Origin: Burkholderiaceae bacterium | GTDB lineage: Bacteria; Pseudomonadota; Gammaproteobacteria; Burkholderiales; Burkholderiaceae | Assembly (NCBI GenBank): GCA_947374315.1 | Contig: CANCBK010000022.1 | Coordinates: forward strand, 1 to 23,353 | Length of the DNA: 23,353 nucleotides | Direction of reading: 5' to 3' | Part shown: positions 1 through 8,743 of the stretch, in pieces | Layout of the letters: the number at the start of each line of letters is the position of its first letter | How positions within the stretch are numbered: the stretch's first letter is position 1 | Notes under the pieces: generated by a model | Seen by the model: only the letters and a program-made list of their open reading frames with translations | The model's database searches: none | What the model was told of the DNA's origin: nothing | Made by a program: the position numbers and the translations under genes

Positions 1-2728
1 TACGCTCGACGATTACTTATTGCAGCAATCGGAGATTGGTTTAAAGCGCCATATGGAGCGCAATTTCCCCGATCCAGAAGATCGCGCTAAGGAAGAGGTG
101 CGCTATCACGAGCGTTTAGTCTTCGAGGTCAAGACAATTGCTCAGATGGGCTTTCCTGGCTACTTCTTGATTGTTGCGGACTTCATCAATTGGGCCAAAA
201 ATAATGGCGTGCCAGTTGGCCCCGGTCGCGGATCTGGTGCTGGATCTTTGGTAGCTTATTCGCTCGGCATTACCGATCTAGATCCACTGCGTTACAACTT
301 ACTCTTTGAGCGCTTCTTAAATCCTGAGCGGGTATCGATGCCCGACTTCGATATTGACTTTTGTCAGCATGGGCGCGATCGCGTCATTCAGTATGTGAAA
401 GATAAGTACGGTAAGGATGCGGTAAGTCAGATTGCGACTTTTGGCACGATGGCGGCAAGAGCGGCAATACGTGACGTCGGTCGCGTGCTTGAGCAAGGCT
501 ATAACTTCGTTGATGGTATCGCTAAGCTGATTCCGAATAAGCCAGGTCAATATATGACGATTGAAATGGCCAAGAAGGAAGAGAAGCAATTAGCCGAGCG
601 TGAGAAAAATGAAGATGAAGTCCGTCAACTCTTATCGTTAGCGCAGCAATTGGAAGGTATGACTCGTAACGTTGGTATGCATGCCGGCGGTGTGTTGATT
701 GCACCGGGGCGCCTAACGGATTTCTGCCCTCTCTATACCCAAGAAGCAAAAGATTCGAAAGATCAAGATAGTGGCTCAGTCATTAGTCAGTTCGATAAAG
801 ATGACGTGGAAGCTGTCGGCTTGGTGAAGTTCGACTTCTTGGGATTAACAACCCTGACTATTTTGGCTGCTGCTGAGAAGTGGATTCAAACCTTACATGC
901 TGATCGCAAAGATTGGAATATTGGCGAGATTCCACTGGATGATGAAAAAGCTTTTGAGGTTCTCAAGAACGCCAATACCGTTGCCGTCTTCCAGTTAGAA
1001 AGTCGTGGCATGCAAGGCATGCTGCGCGAGGCTAAACCCGACCGTTTTGAGGACATCATTGCGCTCGTTGCGCTTTATCGTCCCGGTCCAATGGATTTGA
1101 TCCCAGACTTTATTGAGCGTAAGCACGGCCGTCAAAAAGTAGAGTATCCAGATCCGCGGATTGAGCCTGTTCTGCAAGAAACCTACGGCATCATGGTTTA
1201 CCAAGAGCAGGTCATGCAGATGGCGCAAATGATTGGTGGCTATTCACTCGGTGGCGCGGATATGCTGCGTCGTGCGATGGGTAAGAAAAAGCCAGAAGAG
1301 ATGGCGCAGCATCGCAAGATCTTTAGCGATGGTGCAAAAACCGGCGGCATTACCGAAGCTAAGGCCAACGAGATTTATGACTTAATGGAGCGTTTCGCAG
1401 GGTATGGATTTAATAAATCCCATGCTGCTGCTTATGCCCTCTTGGCTTATCAAACGGCTTGGTTAAAAGCGTACTATCCCGCAGAATTTATGGCGGCCAA
1501 CTTATCGCTCGCGATGGATGACACCGATAAGGTGAAGATTCTGTATGACGATTGTTCTGCTAATGAGATTCGCGTGTTCTCGCCAGATATCAATACAGGC
1601 GTATATGTATTTACCCCTTTGCGTGCCCCAGATGCAGCTCCCGATTCACCAATTAGTCATATCCGTTATGGCTTGGGGGCGGTAAGAGGGACCGGTGAGG
1701 CGGCAATTGAGGTCATCGTGAAAGCGCGTGAATCTGGAGGGCCATTTAAGGACCTATTTGATTTTTGTGCGCGCGTTGATCGCAGGCAGGTGAATCGTCG
1801 TGCAATTGAGGCTTTGATGCGCGCCGGTGCATTTGATAGCTTGTATAAAGACTCGGTACCTGCTGGCGGCAATCTCTACGATATCCGCTCTACTTTATTG
1901 GCATCGCTCGCTCGCGCGATTGAAGCTGCTGAGCAGGCTGAAGCCTCCATTAATCAAGTGAGTTTATTCGAGGTGGCAGGGGAAGCGGATCGCCATTTGC
2001 CTGAATTGGTTCGTGAACCAGTTTGGTCTGAGAAGAAACGCCTTCAGGATGAGAAGAATGCTTTAGGTTTGTGTTTGACTGGGCATATGTTTGACGCCTA
2101 TCGTGACGAGACGGCGCATTTCATTCGTCAACCACTTTCTAAAGTGACCGAAGGTAAGGATCAGTTGATCGCCGGAATCATCACCTCTGCACGGATGCTA
2201 ACAGGGCAACGCGGTCGGATGATGATTGCGACGATTGATGATGGAACCGCTGCAATTGAGGTGACCCTCTATAGCGAGGTATATGAACCGAATCGCTCTT
2301 GGCTTAAGGAAGATGAGCTACTGGTGGCTAAGGTGAATGTCACTCCGGATAAGTTTTCTGGAGGCATGCGAATTGTTTCTGAAGCGGTGATGGATATTAC
2401 GGGTGCCCGTATGCGTTTTGCGCGCAATGTGCATTTATGTATCGATTCGGCAATTGACCTCAATTCTTTGCGTAGTCAAATTAGCCCCTACTTAATGAGT
2501 AATCGAGTACGTGATCCAAAGTTAGGCCCTGCGGCTGCAACCATGCCAGGTGGTAATGAAGGCATGAAGGGGTTAATGCTGACGGCTGCGGTCACCACCA
2601 GCGGCGGCGCCTGCTTAATGCAGTTCCCTGAAGCATTGCGGATTTATCCTGATGACGCTTGCTTGCATAGCCTCAATCAAATTTTGGCGGCCAAGCAATC
2701 GAATGTTGTGCAGGTTCACTACCTCTAA
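1..2728 (+). CDS. dnaE: DNA polymerase III subunit alpha, 5'-truncated by the window edge
   Basis: This is the catalytic subunit of the replicative polymerase. The frame is already open at base 2 with no start nearby, so the N-terminal PHP domain (roughly 250 residues by family size) lies outside the window. Counting from the TTG at 20, the palm has the catalytic PDFDIDF motif at about residues 108-114 and KFDFLGL near 273, which match the three acidic residues of C-family polymerases. A helix-hairpin-helix region lies at about 575-615. A QVSLF sequence at 646-650 fits the internal beta-clamp-binding motif. An OB-fold segment lies at about 714-757, followed by the C-terminal tau-binding region. 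The stop TAA faces the convergent GT9 gene 19 bp away. No GC-rich hairpin marks a terminator there, only a T-rich stretch. Identification is firm; the only uncertainty is the missing 5' part. Confidence 0.98.
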   Translation, partial: TLDDYLLQQSEIGLKRHMERNFPDPEDRAKEEVRYHERLVFEVKTIAQMGFPGYFLIVADFINWAKNNGVPVGPGRGSGAGSLVAYSLGITDLDPLRYNLLFERFLNPERVSMPDFDIDFCQHGRDRVIQYVKDKYGKDAVSQIATFGTMAARAAIRDVGRVLEQGYNFVDGIAKLIPNKPGQYMTIEMAKKEEKQLAEREKNEDEVRQLLSLAQQLEGMTRNVGMHAGGVLIAPGRLTDFCPLYTQEAKDSKDQDSGSVISQFDKDDVEAVGLVKFDFLGLTTLTILAAAEKWIQTLHADRKDWNIGEIPLDDEKAFEVLKNANTVAVFQLESRGMQGMLREAKPDRFEDIIALVALYRPGPMDLIPDFIERKHGRQKVEYPDPRIEPVLQETYGIMVYQEQVMQMAQMIGGYSLGGADMLRRAMGKKKPEEMAQHRKIFSDGAKTGGITEAKANEIYDLMERFAGYGFNKSHAAAYALLAYQTAWLKAYYPAEFMAANLSLAMDDTDKVKILYDDCSANEIRVFSPDINTGVYVFTPLRAPDAAPDSPISHIRYGLGAVRGTGEAAIEVIVKARESGGPFKDLFDFCARVDRRQVNRRAIEALMRAGAFDSLYKDSVPAGGNLYDIRSTLLASLARAIEAAEQAEASINQVSLFEVAGEADRHLPELVREPVWSEKKRLQDEKNALGLCLTGHMFDAYRDETAHFIRQPLSKVTEGKDQLIAGIITSARMLTGQRGRMMIATIDDGTAAIEVTLYSEVYEPNRSWLKEDELLVAKVNVTPDKFSGGMRIVSEAVMDITGARMRFARNVHLCIDSAIDLNSLRSQISPYLMSNRVRDPKLGPAAATMPGGNEGMKGLMLTAAVTTSGGACLMQFPEALRIYPDDACLHSLNQILAAKQSNVVQVHYL

Positions 2729-2747
2729 GGGATAAGTTCAAAACTTT

Positions 2748-3905
2748 TTATTTTTGGGTAGCGTTTCGGAGGGCTTCAATCACCTGCAGTGGCTCGAGCT
2801 GATCAAGGCACTCGCTATTGCTGCTAGCACGATCTTCACAACCCGCCTTACGACAGGGGACACACTCACCAGGACCTTGCAGAATAGTGACGTTACCAAC
2901 CGTTTGGGTGCGCGCTCTTAATTGATAGGGTTGTTCGCCAATAAAGCCATTGGGCCAGGGGCCAAAGTTGCTTGGTGGTGTTGCGCCAAATAGGGCAATC
3001 GTTGGCGTATTGCACGCTGCGGCTAGGTGGGTAATGGAGGTGTCTACACCCACGTATGCGATTGCACCGCGAATGAGCGTGCCCGCTTGAGGAATTGATA
3101 GTAGGCCTGCGGTATCTATGACATTCTGGCGCGTCGTATTGTCCAGTAGGGAAAGAATATCTTGATTGAGTTGTAGATCTTGTTTGGCTGGCGATGCACT
3201 AAGAACTACCTGAAAACCTTGTTTCACAATCCAGGCAAGCAATGTCTGCCAATAGGCAAGTGGCCAACGTTTGTAAGCGGTTAGTGGCCCAGGGTGGACC
3301 ACTACATAGGGTGAATGTAGTTGGGTGGCAATGCTCGGGGCGATGGGATCGCCTGTAGGGGGTGTCACCGAAATGGCTTCGCTAAACAAGTCCCGGGGAT
3401 TTTTATAAAACGTCTGAAGTAGGCGAAGCTTTTCGGTAATAACATGTTGTGCAAAATAATCTACATCGACAGTATCCAGACAAATTGCCCGCTTCCAGAT
3501 ATTCTGCCGATCACTTTTCTTGCTCTTTTTCTTATTTTGCTCTGTAAGGCCCTGGGGGTGCCCACCGAGAACGCCCACTCTTCTGTGCGCTGCGAGCAGA
3601 CCATAAAAATAGGCGCGATCACTAGGCTGGGTCACTACCGCTAAATCGTAGCGCTGAAAGAGGCGGAAAAATAAGGAAAGATATTCACCTAAACGGGGGC
3701 GGTCTGAAGTTTCAATGGTCTGCGCAATATCTGGATTGCCCTTAAGCATATCGAGTTTCCCGCGATATCCCAGAAAATGAAATTCTGCATTTGGCCAAAG
3801 TTCTCGCGCTTTTGAAATGAGCGGGGTGGTGACCAGCACATCGCCAATTTGGCGGGTTGCGATAAATAAAACTTTTTTAGGTTTGAATGTCGAGAATGCA
3901 GGCAT
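2748..3905 (-). CDS. Glycosyltransferase family 9, LPS heptosyltransferase-like protein
   Basis: This 385-residue protein resembles ADP-heptose:LPS heptosyltransferases (WaaC/WaaF/WaaQ group), which add heptose to the inner core at the cytoplasmic face. Visible hallmarks are the N-terminal RQIGDVLVTTP loop (about 18-28), a VVHPGP strand opening the second Rossmann domain (about 201-206), and VDTSITHLAAA (about 287-297), the donor-binding GT9 signature. A cysteine cluster (C348, C351, C356, C366) near the C-terminus recalls WaaQ-type members. A lysine-rich insert (about 124-130) sits between the two domains. It is the last gene of a minus-strand trio with two GT2 enzymes and starts 23 bp after the preceding gene, so an operon is likely. 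Family assignment is strong; acceptor and exact transferase step are not decidable from sequence alone. Confidence 0.88.
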   Translation of the reverse strand: MPAFSTFKPKKVLFIATRQIGDVLVTTPLISKARELWPNAEFHFLGYRGKLDMLKGNPDIAQTIETSDRPRLGEYLSLFFRLFQRYDLAVVTQPSDRAYFYGLLAAHRRVGVLGGHPQGLTEQNKKKSKKSDRQNIWKRAICLDTVDVDYFAQHVITEKLRLLQTFYKNPRDLFSEAISVTPPTGDPIAPSIATQLHSPYVVVHPGPLTAYKRWPLAYWQTLLAWIVKQGFQVVLSASPAKQDLQLNQDILSLLDNTTRQNVIDTAGLLSIPQAGTLIRGAIAYVGVDTSITHLAAACNTPTIALFGATPPSNFGPWPNGFIGEQPYQLRARTQTVGNVTILQGPGECVPCRKAGCEDRASSNSECLDQLEPLQVIEALRNATQK

Positions 3906-3928
3906 AGAGTCAGTTTTTCGTCATTTCC

Positions 3929-4708
3929 CTAGATTGCTTTAGAAAGAATTTTCTCGCGCACACGTCGCGCATTTTCTGTGGCATTCGATTGATCATTGAT
4001 GCGGTGGTAGAGATGCAAGACTTCAGTAGCCCATGAGCCCGATTTGCGAATCAAACCTTTATTTTGAAGTCTAAAAACAAAATCCGCATCTTCGTGACCC
4101 CAACCTGTCATGGTTTCATCAAAGCCGCCGATAGCCACCGCATCTACTTTCCAGCAGGCCATGTTGCAGCCCTTAATGCGACGCCAAACAAACTTTTTGT
4201 AGTTTCTCCAAGAGCCATCACCCAGCTTTATCTTGAGGGGCCAATATTTATTGATGCCTCCAGATAGGCGATGGCTGAATAAATCGTCGGCAAACTTCTT
4301 GAAGTCCCACTGTGACCAAGAGAGTATCTCTTGGGTTAGGCTCTCGCTAAGTAATACTCGGCTACCCGTGATGAGGTACCCCTTTTTAGATAGTGCGCGA
4401 TGCTGAGCAACAAAGTCGGGTTGAACAATGCAGTCTCCATCTAAAAAAACGAGATAGTCACCATCTGCTGCATCTATCGCCTGATTGAGGATGCGTGTTT
4501 TGCGAAATCCCTGATCTTCTTGCCAGAGATGAGTAATTTTTACGGGAAATCCAGGTTGAATCTCTTCAATCAGATGTTTGGTTTCATTAGTTGAGCCATC
4601 GTCAGCAATGATGACTTCAAAGTTGGAATCTGTCTGAGTGCTCAGCGACTCAAGGCATCGCTTTAGGGCCTGTGGCCAGTTATAGGTGGCCAAAAGAATA
4701 GAGATCAT
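3929..4708 (-). CDS. Glycosyltransferase family 2 with galactosyltransferase-like C-terminal region
   Basis: This 259-residue GT-A enzyme has an N-terminal nucleotide-sugar fold: ISILLATYN at the start, ADDGST near residues 35-40, and the metal-binding DGD at 90-92. The second conserved block, GWGHEDADF (about 202-210), is the acceptor/catalytic motif seen in the beta-1,4-galactosyltransferase-like C-terminal domain of some bacterial GT2 proteins. No signal peptide or membrane helix is evident, so it should act in the cytoplasm. Its ATG overlaps the stop of the upstream GT2 gene by 4 bp (ATGA), which implies translational coupling. The neighbours (GT9, WaaE-type GT2, MsbA) suggest a role in LPS core or a related surface glycan. 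Sugar donor and linkage cannot be inferred with confidence. Confidence 0.85.
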   Translation of the reverse strand: MISILLATYNWPQALKRCLESLSTQTDSNFEVIIADDGSTNETKHLIEEIQPGFPVKITHLWQEDQGFRKTRILNQAIDAADGDYLVFLDGDCIVQPDFVAQHRALSKKGYLITGSRVLLSESLTQEILSWSQWDFKKFADDLFSHRLSGGINKYWPLKIKLGDGSWRNYKKFVWRRIKGCNMACWKVDAVAIGGFDETMTGWGHEDADFVFRLQNKGLIRKSGSWATEVLHLYHRINDQSNATENARRVREKILSKAI

Positions 4709-5487
4709 TTCTGTCGATGTTCGTGAGGATTATTGGCCTCTTGATGGAGGTTCCATAACTTCATGTAACGATAGTAAGTGCCTTGGCTATTGGAGATGGC
4801 AAGGGCTAGGCCTTGGGCACCATCCAGAAAGCCTGCACGAATACAGTAGGTGCGAAAGAAGGACCACAGACCATGTAGAACCGCCTTCAATGGAGTGCTT
4901 GTTTTGCCTTTGGCAAAGGCTTGCTCTGCCGATGCGGTGGAATAGCGATCAATCTTTTGTAACACTTGGGAGTAGTTCATGAAGCTGAAGTGCAGCATTG
5001 GGTTTTCAAGCTTGGCCACTTGGCCGGCGGGAATCAGGCGCTCATGAACGAGATCATCAGAGAACCGGGCGGTTCCTCGCTTGAATAGCCTGTCTACATA
5101 ATCGGGGCTCCAGCCGGAATGGCGGATAAAGCGGCCGCAATACCAAGAAAGGCGTGGAATGGCAAAACAGTCCACATGGGCTGAATGATGTATAGCCGTC
5201 AGAATCTCACTTCTAAGTGTCGGAGTGAGTCGTTCGTCGGCATCCAAGGAAAGAACCCAATCGCCGGTGGCTAAATCTAAGGCGCGGTTCTTTTGGGGGC
5301 CAAATCCAGGCCAGTCGGCCGGTTGGGCAACGATGGCCCCATGATTTTTGGCGATTTCTAGGGTGCGATCAGTGCTATTGGTATCCACCACCACAATTTG
5401 CTGGGCAATTCCCTCTAAGGAGGCCAAACAATCAGCCAAATTGGCCTCTTCATTGCGGGTGATGAGTATGACGGATAAGGTGGGCAT
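4705..5487 (-). CDS. Glycosyltransferase family 2, WaaE/KdtX-type LPS core glycosyltransferase
   Basis: This 260-residue protein begins directly with the GT2 fold (LSVILITRNEE at about 4-14), followed by VVVDTNSTD (about 32-40), GFGPQKNRAL (about 61-70) and the LDADE metal site (D82, D84). The C-terminal block FLDGAQGLALAI (about 220-231) is typical of the KdtX/WaaE family, whose known members add a glucose to inner-core heptose. The start is well fixed because the conserved fold begins within four residues of the ATG. It opens a three-gene minus-strand cluster and lies only 10 bp from the start of divergent msbA. A perfect TATAAT on the minus strand lies just upstream of the ATG, so this mRNA may have a very short or no leader. 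The precise sugar transferred is inference. Confidence 0.85.
   Translation of the reverse strand: MPTLSVILITRNEEANLADCLASLEGIAQQIVVVDTNSTDRTLEIAKNHGAIVAQPADWPGFGPQKNRALDLATGDWVLSLDADERLTPTLRSEILTAIHHSAHVDCFAIPRLSWYCGRFIRHSGWSPDYVDRLFKRGTARFSDDLVHERLIPAGQVAKLENPMLHFSFMNYSQVLQKIDRYSTASAEQAFAKGKTSTPLKAVLHGLWSFFRTYCIRAGFLDGAQGLALAISNSQGTYYRYMKLWNLHQEANNPHEHRQK
5420..5448. repeat. Perfect 8-bp inverted repeat inside the waaE-like 5' coding end
   Basis: GAGGCCAA at 5420-5427 is mirrored by TTGGCCTC at 5441-5448 with a 13-nt loop. It lies within codons 14-23 of the waaE-like gene and 50-78 bp upstream of the msbA ATG. It could be an operator or mRNA hairpin for either divergent gene, or a coincidence of coding for alanine and leucine. 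The sequence shows only the symmetry. Confidence 0.4.
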
Positions 5488-5500
5488 AATTCATTATATG
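5485..5500. promoter_or_regulatory. Overlapping divergent -10-like boxes at the waaE-like/msbA junction
   Basis: On the plus strand CATAAT occupies 5485-5490, and its expected transcription start falls at about 5497-5498, the A of the msbA ATG. On the minus strand a perfect TATAAT occupies 5498-5493, with an expected start near 5486-5487, the A of the waaE-like ATG. No good -35 box is visible at standard spacing for either. If both are real, both messages would be leaderless or nearly so. The hexamers are seen; promoter activity is inferred. Confidence 0.3.
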
Positions 5501-7261
5501 AATGCTCAAGACCGTACCGCCCTAAATCGCTTAATTCAGTATCTCAAGCCCCATATCGGCATGATTATTGGCTCTTTATTGGCCATGGCGCTAGTGGCGG
5601 GCGCCGAAACCTCCATTCCTGCTTTAATGAAGCCTTTGCTGGATCGCGGCTTTACCGGCCAACTCAATAGCAAGCTCTGGCAAGTTCCGGTTTTCTTAGT
5701 AGGGCTAGCGCTCATTCGCAGCCTCGCGCAGTTCCTCTCCAGTTATTTGCTGACTCGTGTGATTAACGCGGTCTTGCTGAAACTACGGGAGCAAATGTTT
5801 CAAACGCTCTTGCATGCGACCACCACCTTCTTTCAAAAGAATTCTGCATCCAACTTAATCAATGCGGTTGTTTTTGAGGTGAATAATGTCCTTACCATTA
5901 TGGGTAGCATGCTGATTAGTTTGGTCAGGGATTCGTTGACGGTGGTTGGGTTGATTGGGTATTTGATTTATTTAAATTGGCAATTGACCTTAGTCGTGCT
6001 GGTGATTTTCCCTATCATCGCTTTTATTATGAGCAAGATTAATAAACGCTTGCGCTCTTTAAACCGAGAGCAACAGAGCTTAACCAGCGAGCTTGCCTAT
6101 ATTGTTGAAGAGTCGGCGGCAGGTTATAAGATTGTGAAGGTACATGGCGCTGAAGAATATGAGATGCGTCGCTTTATGGATAAAGCGGAACGCTTACGAC
6201 AGTTCTCATTAAAGTCCGCGGTGGCGGGCGGGCTAAATCAGCCTATTACACAACTCATTGCTTCAATGGCGCTTTCTGTTGTGCTGGTGATTGCTCTCAT
6301 GCAATCATCCTCAGAGGGAACCACGGTAGGCGGTTTCGCATCCTTTATTACCGCCATGATGTTGGTGATTTCTCCAATCAAGCATTTGGCAGATATTAAT
6401 CAGCCCTTGCAACGTGGGTTGACTGCCGCAGAGATGATTTTCTCTCTCATGGATCAACCCTTTGAAGAGGATGAATCCCGCAAGACGAATATGAAATCTC
6501 TTGATAAGACCAAAGGTGGAATCCGGTTTGAAGATGTGGGCTTTTCTTATCAGCAAGAGGCGGGTCGAAAGGATGCATTGCGCGGTGTAAATTTGAGCAT
6601 TCATCCTGGCGAGGTAGTTGCTTTTGTTGGGCCCTCTGGAGGTGGTAAATCTACGCTGGTCAATTTAATACCTCGCTTCTTTAAACCGACTAGCGGACAT
6701 ATTTTTCTGGATGGTGTCCCGCTTGAAGATATCGTGCTCGCGGATGTACGTAAGCAAATTGCTTTTGTGAGTCAGGATGTCATTTTGTTTAATGACAGCA
6801 TTGCAGCAAATGTGGCATACGGTGCAGTAGGTCCGGAGGGTGTTGATCGTGGTCGAGTGATTGAGGCTCTCGAAGCCGCAAACTTGTCCGCCCTTATGAA
6901 GGAGTTACCTGAAGGCATTGATGCACAGATCGGGGATAACGGTAATCGTTTGTCCGGTGGCCAACGACAGCGTTTAGCTATCGCTAGAGCAATTTATAAG
7001 GATGCCCCCATCTTGATATTGGATGAGGCGACATCAGCACTGGATTCTGAGTCAGAGCGTCAGGTGCAAGATGCTTTGGAGCGGCTGATGGCGGGTAGAA
7101 CTACTTTGGTTATTGCCCATCGCCTCTCAACCATTGAGCATGCCAACCGCATTGTGGTCTTGGAACATGGTGAAGTGATCGAGAATGGCACGCACGAAGA
7201 ATTGATTGCAAAGAATGGTTTGTATGCCAACCTCCATCGCATCCAATTCTCGAACGCCTAA
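5498..7261 (+). CDS. msbA: Lipid A export ATP-binding/permease protein MsbA
   Basis: MsbA is the half-size ABC exporter that flips lipid A-core across the inner membrane. From the ATG at 5498 it is 587 residues, the normal family length. An N-terminal transmembrane domain with about six hydrophobic segments spans residues 15-300. The nucleotide-binding domain has Walker A GPSGGGKST (378-386), ABC signature LSGGQ (485-489), Walker B ILILDE (505-510) and the switch histidine H541. An upstream extension of the frame to 5348 would add 50 residues of antisense waaE-like sequence with no family resemblance, so I reject it. In-frame ATGs at 5462 and 5468 are possible but have no better ribosome site. 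It is divergent from the LPS glycosyltransferases whose product it presumably exports, and convergent with rng 18 bp downstream. Confidence 0.95.
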   Translation: MNAQDRTALNRLIQYLKPHIGMIIGSLLAMALVAGAETSIPALMKPLLDRGFTGQLNSKLWQVPVFLVGLALIRSLAQFLSSYLLTRVINAVLLKLREQMFQTLLHATTTFFQKNSASNLINAVVFEVNNVLTIMGSMLISLVRDSLTVVGLIGYLIYLNWQLTLVVLVIFPIIAFIMSKINKRLRSLNREQQSLTSELAYIVEESAAGYKIVKVHGAEEYEMRRFMDKAERLRQFSLKSAVAGGLNQPITQLIASMALSVVLVIALMQSSSEGTTVGGFASFITAMMLVISPIKHLADINQPLQRGLTAAEMIFSLMDQPFEEDESRKTNMKSLDKTKGGIRFEDVGFSYQQEAGRKDALRGVNLSIHPGEVVAFVGPSGGGKSTLVNLIPRFFKPTSGHIFLDGVPLEDIVLADVRKQIAFVSQDVILFNDSIAANVAYGAVGPEGVDRGRVIEALEAANLSALMKELPEGIDAQIGDNGNRLSGGQRQRLAIARAIYKDAPILILDEATSALDSESERQVQDALERLMAGRTTLVIAHRLSTIEHANRIVVLEHGEVIENGTHEELIAKNGLYANLHRIQFSNA

Positions 7262-7279
7262 AGAAGGGCTAGGCGATAT

Positions 7280-8743
7280 TTAACTCAGAACGATGTCGTA
7301 CTGCTCTTGGCGAAAGCTGCCTTCGGCCTGTAATTTGATGGGCTTATGAATAAAGTCGCCCAGTTGTGCCAAGAATTGGTTCTCTTCTTCCAGAAATAAA
7401 TCAATGACATCAGGGGCCGCCACGATTCTGAATTCTCGCGGATTGAATTGGCGGTGTTCCCGCACAATCTCACGCAAGATCTCATAACAAATAGTTTGCG
7501 CTGTTTTGATCTCACCTTTTCCTTGGCAGGTAGAACAAGGTTCGCAGGTAATGTGAGCAAGAGATTCTCTCGTGCGCTTGCGGGTCATCTCCACTAAACC
7601 TAGGGATGAAAATTCATTCACGGAGGTTCTGGCGTGATCGCGCTCTAAATTACGCTTGAGCTCGTGCAAAACAGACTCTTGATGCTCTTTGCTCAGCATA
7701 TCAATGAAGTCAATAATGATGATGCCACCCAGATTACGCAAGCGTAACTGACGAGCAATTGATTGGGCAGCCTCTAAATTCGTTTTAAATACGGTGTCAT
7801 CGAGATTGCGCGCACCAACATAGCTACCGGTGTTTACATCAATGGTGGTCATCGATTCGGTTTGATCAATCATCAGGTAGCCACCCGATTTGAGATCGAC
7901 TCTTCTGCCGAGCGCCTTATTAATTTCAGCATCCACATCGAATAAATCGAATAGGGCGCGCTCCCCGCGATGCAGTGTGAGCTTATCTAGTAGGTTGGGC
8001 ATGTATAGCGTCGCAAATCCTTTGAGCTTCTCAAAGTTCTCCGCTGAGTCCACTCGAATTTGGGTCGTATCTTCTCCGGCAACATCGCGTAGCACTCTTT
8101 CGGCTAAGCTGAGGTCTTGATAGAGTAGGCTTGGTGCGGATTTGTGATTTACCGCCTCACGAATTTTTTCCCAGGTGGTGCGAAGGTAGAGCATGTCGTG
8201 TTTTAACTCTGTATCGCTGGCATCTTGTGCGCTAGTGCGCACAATAATTCCGCCTTTTTCATCGGTAGGCATCAGTCCCGCAAGGCGCGCCTTAATGGCT
8301 TCACGCTCTTCGGTCTTATCAATCCTTTGGGATACGCCAATATATTTCTCGGCAGCCGCATCAGTACCTGCTGGTGGCAAGTAAACCAAGTTGCGACCAG
8401 CAATGCTCAGTTGCGTAGTGAGGCGTGCACCTTTAGTGCCTAGGGGATCTTTGAGAACCTGGACTAGGACGTTTTGCCCTTCAAAGAGCAACTTTTCAAT
8501 TTGTGCTTGAGGATTATTTTGGGTAATGTCCGCAACATGCATAAACGCCGTGCGCTCCAAGCCAATCTCAATAAAAGCGGATTGCATGCCTGGTAGCACG
8601 CGCACTACTTTTGCTAGGTAGATATTCCCCACAATTCCGCGTTGGCGTGTGCGCTCAATCTGAAGCTCTTGAACTGCGCCTTGTTGAATTAATGCCACCC
8701 TGGTTTCTTGTGGGGTGATGTTGATCAGAATCTCTTCATTCAT
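7280..8743 (-). CDS. rng: Ribonuclease G
   Basis: This 487-residue RNase E/G family endonuclease matures 16S rRNA 5' ends and helps mRNA turnover. The order is an N-terminal S1 RNA-binding domain (about 37-115), a 5'-sensor/RNase H-like region, then the DNase I-like catalytic core with D302 (IDVNTG) and D345 (IIDFIDM). These align with the Mg-binding D303 and D346 of E. coli RNase E. A CxxCxxC zinc-link (C400, C403, C406) precedes the C-terminal small domain. The length fits RNase G rather than RNase E because there is no long degradosome scaffold. Its ATG overlaps the maf stop by 4 bp. It ends the minus-strand gene train and converges on msbA. Confidence 0.96.
   Translation of the reverse strand: MNEEILINITPQETRVALIQQGAVQELQIERTRQRGIVGNIYLAKVVRVLPGMQSAFIEIGLERTAFMHVADITQNNPQAQIEKLLFEGQNVLVQVLKDPLGTKGARLTTQLSIAGRNLVYLPPAGTDAAAEKYIGVSQRIDKTEEREAIKARLAGLMPTDEKGGIIVRTSAQDASDTELKHDMLYLRTTWEKIREAVNHKSAPSLLYQDLSLAERVLRDVAGEDTTQIRVDSAENFEKLKGFATLYMPNLLDKLTLHRGERALFDLFDVDAEINKALGRRVDLKSGGYLMIDQTESMTTIDVNTGSYVGARNLDDTVFKTNLEAAQSIARQLRLRNLGGIIIIDFIDMLSKEHQESVLHELKRNLERDHARTSVNEFSSLGLVEMTRKRTRESLAHITCEPCSTCQGKGEIKTAQTICYEILREIVREHRQFNPREFRIVAAPDVIDLFLEEENQFLAQLGDFIHKPIKLQAEGSFRQEQYDIVLS

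Noticed and set aside
5416..5423. Perfect TAAGGAGG ribosome-site-like sequence on the plus strand
   Set aside because: No in-frame start codon follows at proper distance; it is the antisense of Ala-Ser-Leu-Glu codons in the waaE-like gene.
5348..5497. Upstream 50-codon extension of the msbA frame
   Set aside because: It reads antisense through the waaE-like gene, has no MsbA family resemblance, and the conserved N-terminus begins at the ATG at 5498.
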